From Hypoxylon rubiginosum (Eukaryota > Ascomycota > Sordariomycetes > Xylariales > Hypoxylaceae): a DNA stretch of 64,000 nt. A model generated the notes under the pieces. That model searched no databases. It was not told the DNA's origin and worked only from the letters and a program-made list of their open reading frames with translations. Where the stretch lies: assembly GCA_902806565.1 (NCBI GenBank), contig CADCXA010000006.1, positions 1,736,001 to 1,800,000 on the forward strand. The letters are read 5' to 3'. How positions within the stretch are numbered: position 1 is the first letter of the stretch; each line of letters opens with the position of its first letter. The translations under genes were made by a program, and so were the position numbers. Shown here in pieces: positions 57,200 to 64,000 of the stretch.

Positions 57200-59460
57200 T
57201 TAAATTAAATATAAATATTAAATATATTAATAAATAAATAATTATTTAATATTAATATAATTTAAAATAAAATTTATATTTTATATTTTATTTATAATAT
57301 ATATTATTAATAATATAATAATAAAATATAAAATTAAAAATATATAATAAATTAAATTAAAAATAAATATTAAATATATTAATAAATAAATAATTATTTA
57401 ATATTAACGTAATTTAAAATAATATTTATATTTTATATTATATTTATAATATATATCTTTAATAATATAATAATAAAACATAAAATTAAAAATATATAAT
57501 AAATTAAATTAAATATAAATAATAAATGTTTTAATTAATATATAATTATTTAATATTAATAGATTTTAATATTATATTAATATTAAGTATTTTATTTATA
57601 ATATATATTTTTAAAATTTTAATAATAAAATATAAACTTAATATTATATATAATATTAAATTAAATATAAATAATAAATATTTTAATAAAAGTTTAATTA
57701 TTTAATATTAAAGTAATTTTAATGTAAATTAAATTATTATATTTTATATATAATATAATAAAATATATTTTTAATAATAAAATATAAACTTAATATTATA
57801 TTATATATTAAAATAAAATAAAATAAAAATTTATAATAATAAATATTTAATTATTTAATATTAAAAAGATTTAAAATTATATTAAGTTTTTATATTTTAT
57901 TTATAATATATATAAATATAATAATAATAATAAAATATAAAATTAATATAATATATTAAATTTAATTAAATATAAATAATAAAAATATAAATTAATACTT
58001 AATTATTTATTATTAATAAAACTTAAAGTTAAATTAAGATTTTATATTTTATTTATAATATATTTTTTTAATTTTTTAATAATAAAACATATAATTAATA
58101 ATATATATTATATTTTATTAAATATAAATAATAAATATTTTACTTAATATTTAATTATTTAATATTAACGAAATATAAAATTATATTAAGTTTTTATATT
58201 TTATTTATAATATATATAAATATAATAATAATAATAAAATATAAAGTTAATAAAATATATAAAACTTAATTAAATATAAATAATAAATATATAAATTAAT
58301 ATTTAATTATTTATTATTAATAAAACTTTAATTTAAATTAACGTTTTATATTTTATTTATAATATATATAATTATATTTATAATAATAAAACATAAAATA
58401 AATAATATATATTATATTAAATTAAATATTAATAATATATATTTTAATTAAATTATTAAATTAATAATATAAAAATATATATAAAAATAATAATTATATT
58501 TAATAATAAATTAATTATAATTAAGTTTTAAAATATAATATATAATTTATAAATATATTATATTATAAATTTAATTTTTTATATAAATTATAATTATTTT
58601 ATATAAAAATAATAGAAATTTAAATTTAAATTTTAAATTTTATTTATAATATATATAAATATAATATTAATAATATAATATTAAAATAATAAATTATAAT
58701 AAATTAAATTAAATATAAATAATTAATATTTTAATTAATATATAATTATTTATTTTTAATAAAGTTTAATATTATATTAATATTTTATATTTTATTTATA
58801 ATATATATAAATATAATAATAATAATAATATATTAAAAGTTTAATTAAATATAAATAATAAATATATATATTAATATTTAATTATTTAAATTTATTTAAT
58901 TTAAAATTATATTAAAAATATATATTTTATTTATAATATATATTAATATAATAATAATAATAAAATATAATATTAATAATATAAAATAAATTAATTTAAA
59001 TATAAATAATAATAAATAAATATATATTTAATTATTTAATATTAATAAAATTTAATTTTATATAAAAACTATATATATTATTTATAATAAATATATATAA
59101 TATTATAATAATAAAGTTTTAAATTAATAATAAATATTATATTTATTTAAATATAAATAATAAATATTTTATATAATATTTTATTAATAATAAATAATAA
59201 AATACTAAATTAAATTATAATTATATATTTTATTTATAATATATATTAATAAAACTTAAATAATAAAATATAAATATTAATTATATATTATAATAAATTA
59301 AAAATAATTAATTAATATTTTAATAAAGATTTAATTATTAAATATTAAAATATTTAAAATTTAAAATAAAATATTAAAATAAATATTATATTTAAACGTT
59401 TATTATTTAATATTAAAAGAATTTAATTTTAAATTATAATTTTATATTTTATTTATAATA
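57200..59460. repeat. 152-bp satellite array, left part
   Basis: The marker TTTATAATATATAT (or a close variant) starts at 57291, 57443, 57595, about 57900, 58052, 58204, 58356, then 58643, 58795, 58930, 59081, 59233: spacing is mostly 152 bases or a multiple. A second marker (ATAAATATTAAATATATTAA) at 57211 and 57363 also gives 152. Confidence 0.85.
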
Positions 59461-59640
59461 TAATTTAATATTAATAATCTTTAAACTTATATTAAATTTA
59501 TAAATATTATAATAATAATAAAATATAAAATTAAAATAATATTATAATTTAAATTAAATATAAATAATTAAAAGTTTATAAAAAATAATTTTTTAAATAA
59601 ATAAAATAATTTAAATTTAAATAAAAATAAAAATTTTATT

Positions 59641-60632
59641 ATTATAATTTAAAAATAAAAACTTTAAATAATATAATAAAAATAAAATAAAGATTTTAAG
59701 GTTAATATAAAACGTAAAATTTATTATATATATTACGAACCTTATAGTTAAAATTATAACTAAAGTTTTAGAAATTTAATTTTAATATTTTTTTTTTAAT
59801 TTTAAATTTTAATAAAGAAATACGGTATTAAAAATTATTTTAAAAATAACCACCTTTTTATTATTTTATAAAAAGATCCGGTTATAAAAAATTCTTAGTT
59901 ATATAAAAATAATTATAATTATAAAAATAATTATATAAGCTTTAAATACCTAAGTAAATAACCTTTATTATTATTTTATAATTAAATTTTAAATCTTTTT
60001 TTAATATTTTATATATATATATTTTAATTATCCGATAAGTTTATATTATATTAAAAACTAAAGTAAAAATAAAAAAAGCTAAAAAACCATATAAATATTT
60101 TTATAAATTTATATTTTAAATTTATATATATATCTATAAATTAAAATTGTTTAAAAATAATAACAAGCTTATTTTATAAATATATTAATATAAAATTTCG
60201 TGGGGATTTATATATCGATAAATTAAAAAATATAATAATATTAATAACTTATTAATAAAAAAGTAATCGATTTTATTAACGTAATAATTATAATATTTAT
60301 ATTAATAAATTATTAATTTAAAGCTTTAATATTAATATATATAAAAAATATATTAAAATATCTATTACTTTAATAATATTATAACTAATTTATTAATTAA
60401 ACTTCTTTTTATTAAAAATAAAATAAAATTAATTATAAAATATAAAAAATAATAAATTTAAACTTAAAAAATAAATATTAAATATTACAATTTAAAAATA
60501 AAAATTTTAAATAATAGAATAAAAATAAAATAAAAATTTTAAAATTAATATAAAATATAAAATGTACTATATATATTATAAACCTTATAGCTAAAACTAT
60601 AATTAAAGCTTTAAAAATTTAACCTTAATATT
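59641..60632. mobile_element. AT-rich ~1-kb element, copy 1, with ~150-bp direct terminal repeats
   Basis: The 150 bases starting at 59641 (ATTATAATTTAAAAATAAAA) recur at about 60483, 842 bases downstream in the same orientation. The interior has slightly more G/C (ACCACCTTTTTATTA near 59850; GATCCGGTTATA near 59875; GTGGGGATTTATAT near 60200) than the satellite. It interrupts the 152-bp array. Structure fits a degraded short LTR-type or TRIM-like element, or a tandem of a larger satellite. Confidence 0.55.
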
Positions 60633-60879
60633 TATATATAATTTAATAATATAATTTATAAATATTAAATATATAAATTTAAATTAATATATTAAAATAT
60701 AAAAAAAAAAATTATAAAGTTTTTTAATTTTAATTTTTAATATTTAAATATAAAATATTATTAATTATAAGTTTTTTAAAATATATTATTTAATAAAACC
60801 AAATTTATAATTTTAAAATATAATAAAAAAATAATATATATATATATTATATTATATTAAATTAAAAATAAATAATATT

Positions 60880-62980
60880 ATATATTATATTTAATATAAA
60901 TAATAACTATATAAATTAATATTTAAATATTTAATATTAACGAAATTTAAAATTAAATTAACTTTATATATTTTATTTATAAAATATATAAATAAAAGTT
61001 TAATAATATTTATTATATAAAATTAAATATAAATAATAAATATATGTTTTAATATTTAATTATATAATATTTATAAATTTTAAAATTATTTTAAAATTAT
61101 ATATTTTATTTATAATATATAAATATATTATAATAATAATAAAATAAAATATAAAAAATATTTAATATATTAAACTAAATATAAATAATAAATATATAAA
61201 TTAATATTTAATTATTTATTATTAACAAAATTAAATATTATATTAAAATTATATATTTTATTTATAATATATATTAATAAAAGTTTAATAATAAAATATA
61301 ATATTAATATTATATATTATATTAAATTAAATATAAATAATAAATAATTTATATAATATTTTATTATTTAATATTAACGAAGTTTTAGATTAGATTTTAA
61401 TTATATATTTTATTTATAATATATATTAATAAATGTTTAATAATAAAATATAAAGTTAATATTATATATTATATTAAATTAAATATAAATAATAAAAAAT
61501 TTATATAATATTTTATTATTTAATATTAATAAAACTTTAAGTTAAAATATAATTATATATTTTATTTATAATATATATTTATAAAAGTTTAATAATAAAA
61601 TATAAAATTAATATTATATATTATATTAAGTTAAATATAAATAATAAATAATTTATATAATATTTTATTGTTTAAAATTAACGAAGTTTTAAATTAAAAT
61701 ATAATAATATATTTTATTTATAATATATATTAATAATAGTTTAAAAATAAAAAATAAAATTAATATTATATATTATATTAAGTTAAATATAAATATTAAA
61801 TATTTTAATTAATATTTAATTATTTAATTTTAACGAAGTTTATAATTATATTAAAATTATATACTTTGTTTATAATATATATTAATATAATAATAATAAT
61901 ATAATAATAAAATAAATATAAATAATTAATATATAATTATTTAATATTAATAAAATTTTAAATTATATTAAATATATATATTTTATATATAATATATATA
62001 AATATAATAATTATAATAAAATATAAAATTAATAATATTTATTTTATTAAATTAAATATAAATAATAAATATATAAAATAATATTTAATTATTTAATATT
62101 AAAGAAATTAAAATTTAAATATAAATTTAATATTTTATTTATAAGTTATTTTTATTAAACTTTAATAATAAAATATAAAATTAAAAATATATATTATATT
62201 TATTTAATTATAAAAAATAAATACTTTATATAATATTTTATTATTTAATATTAATAAGATTTTAAATTAAATTATAGTTATATATTTTTTATATAATATA
62301 TATTATAAAAAGTTTAATAATAAAATATAAAATTAATATTATATATTATATTAAATTAAATATAAATAATAAATAATTTATATTATATTTTATTATTTAA
62401 TATTAACGAAATTCTAAATTAAACTTCATTTATATATTTTATTTAAAATATATATTAATAAAAGTTTAATAATAAAATATAAAATTAATATTATATATAA
62501 TATTAAATTAAATATAAATAATAAATAATTTATATAATATTTTATTATTTAAAATTAACGAAATTTTAAATTAAACTTTATTTATATATTTTATTTAAAA
62601 TATATATTAATAAAAGTTTAATAATAAAATATAAAATTAATATTATATATAATATTAAATTAAATATAAATAATAAATAATTTATATAATATTTTATTAT
62701 TTAAAATTAACGAAATTTTAAATTAAACTTTATTTATATATTTTATTTAAAATATATATTAATAAAAGTTTAATAATAAAATATAAAATTAATATTATAT
62801 ATAATATTAAATTAAATATAAATAATAAATAATTTATATAATATTTTATTATTTAATATTAACGAAATTTTAAATTAAAATTTAATTATATATTTTATTT
62901 ATAATATATATTTATAAATGTTTAATAATAAAATATAGAATTAAAATTATATATTATATTAAATTAAATATAAATAATAA
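60880..62980. repeat. 152-bp satellite array, right part
   Basis: TTTATAATATATAT at 61109, 61261, 61413, 61565, 61717, 61869 (each 152 apart). TTTATATAATATTTTATTAT-type markers at 61348, 61500, 61652 and at 62377, 62529, 62681, 62833 also step by 152. Units 62529-62832 are nearly identical, implying recent amplification or conversion after mutation. Confidence 0.9.
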
Positions 62981-62983
62981 ATT

Positions 62984-64000
62984 ATTATAATTTAAAAATA
63001 AAAACTTTAAAAAATATAATAAAAATAAAATAAAAATTCGAAGATAAATATAAGATATAAAATTTATTATATATATTATAAACTTTATAATTAAAATTAT
63101 AACTAAGGTTTTAAAAACTTAATTTTAATATTTTTTATTTTAATTTTAAATTTTAATAAAAAAGTGTTATATTAAAAAATATTATTAAAATAACCACTTT
63201 TTTATTATCTTATAAAAAAGGTTTAATTATAATAATTTTTATATAAAGAAATTAATATATAATATTATATAAAATAATTATTATTATAAATAATTATATA
63301 AGCTTTAAATATTTAAATAAATAACTTTTATTATTAATTTATAATTAAATTTTAAATCTTTTTATAATATTTTATATATATAAACTTTAATTATTTAATA
63401 AATTTATATTATATTATTTATTTTATATATTATAAATTTATATATATATTTATAAATTAAAATCTATAAATTAAAACTTTTTAAAAATAATTATAAGCTT
63501 AATAAAAAAGTTAATTATTAATATTAATAAATTATTAAAATATTTATTAATAAATTTATTTTATAAATTAATATAAATTTTTATAAAAGCTTTTATAAGA
63601 ATTTATATATTAAGTAAAAAATATAATAATATTAATAATTTATAAATAAAAAAATAAATTAATTTTATTAATATAATAATTATAATATTTATATTAATAT
63701 AAAAAAGTTTAATTTCTTTATATTAAAATATTTATTTATTTAAGATATATAAAAAAGTTATATATTTTATAATAAAAGTATTTTAATTAATTTATTTTTA
63801 AAACTCTTTTTTATTAAAAATAAAAACAAATTAATTATATAATATAAAAAATAATAAATTAATTTAAATAAAAAACACTAAATATTATAATTTAAAATAA
63901 AAGTTTTAAATAATATAATAAAAATAAAATAAAAACTTTAAAGTAAATATAAAATATAAAATTTATTATATATATTATAAACTTTATAATTAAAATTATA
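62984..64000. mobile_element. AT-rich ~1-kb element, copy 2, with direct terminal repeats (second repeat cut by window end)
   Basis: Starts ATTATAATTTAAAAATAAAA at 62984 as in copy 1; the direct repeat returns at 63884 and runs off the window. The interior matches copy 1 with substitutions (AACCACTTTTTTATTATCTT near 63191; AGCTTTAAATATTTAAATAA at 63301). Copy 2 is even lower in G/C. Confidence 0.55.

Larger units (their letters stand above)
56870..64000. repeat. AT-only block (RIP-like heterochromatin) built of a 152-bp satellite and two larger elements
   Basis: Whole 60-base lines (for example 57181-57240 and 57241-57300) contain no G or C. No open frame longer than about 60 codons is found. 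The block extends to the window end. TpA steps dominate, as repeat-induced point mutation produces. Its internal order is shown by the satellite and element entries below. Confidence 0.9.

Noticed and set aside
56870..64000. Possible mitochondrial DNA insertion or contamination
   Set aside because: No mitochondrial genes, tRNAs or long open frames are visible; the tandem 152-bp order fits nuclear satellite DNA instead.

Overview
This is nuclear DNA of a filamentous ascomycete. The evidence is: short spliceosomal introns (about 50-110 nt) with GTNNGT donors and YAG acceptors; fungal protein families (a FacB/Cat8 zinc-cluster regulator, a PDR-type ABC transporter with the fungal GRPGSGCST Walker A, a fungal rhodopsin-domain protein, a 2EXR/F-box-like protein, Pmp3, Gpi11, Pgc1-like); and a U2 snRNA gene. 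The sequence style (AT-only blocks that look like RIP products, intergenic ACCTACCTAGGTA motifs) suggests Sordariomycetes, perhaps Xylariales; the class assignment is inference. Multi-exon genes were rebuilt by hand from splice sites and checked for reading phase. Splice sites and starts are therefore predictions.

Left part (1-31 kb) carries ordinary housekeeping genes separated by long gene-free stretches: a truncated 3' exon (1-206), Pmp3 (3.3-3.6 kb), a Ygr210c-like Obg-family GTPase with a 10-nt micro-exon (4.5-6.1 kb), a divergent SET-domain methyltransferase (6.4-8.2 kb), a FacB/Cat8/ACU-15 acetate regulator (11.6-14.5 kb), a Pgc1-like phosphodiesterase (16.0-17.5 kb), a small Myb-like nuclear protein (18.7-19.3 kb), Gpi11/PIG-F (20.2-21.0 kb), translin (21.6-22.6 kb), the U2 snRNA gene (about 23.0-23.2 kb, minus strand, easily missed), a Cys-rich single-pass surface protein (23.8-24.8 kb), a DUF952 protein (26 kb), a broken FAD amine oxidase (26.8-28.2 kb), a 2EXR/F-box-like protein (29.3-30.3 kb) and a disordered hypothetical protein (30.9-31.4 kb).

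Middle part (31-51 kb): after 4 kb without convincing genes comes a block that looks like a small accessory metabolic cluster. It holds an 11-exon, 1412-residue PDR/ABCG transporter (minus), a divergent rhodopsin-domain membrane protein, and three cytochrome P450 genes. Two of the P450s are a same-strand paralogous pair (44.1 and 49.5 kb) flanking a third, more distant one on the minus strand (46.0-48.2 kb). All three have an unusual I-helix lacking the usual acid-alcohol pair, as in the CYP7/CYP8 lineage. No PKS, NRPS, terpene synthase or pathway regulator is visible within the window.

Right part (51-64 kb): 4.4 kb without genes holds an interstitial telomere-like CCCTAA tract and degraded copies of a dispersed repeat also present at 34 kb and 48 kb. 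A gluconokinase gene (55.8-56.4 kb) is the last gene. From about 56.9 kb to the end the DNA is almost only A and T. It is not random: it is a tandem satellite with a regular 152-bp period, interrupted by two diverged copies of an approximately 1-kb element with about 150-bp direct terminal repeats. This could be a RIP-mutated heterochromatic or (peri)centromeric/subtelomeric block.
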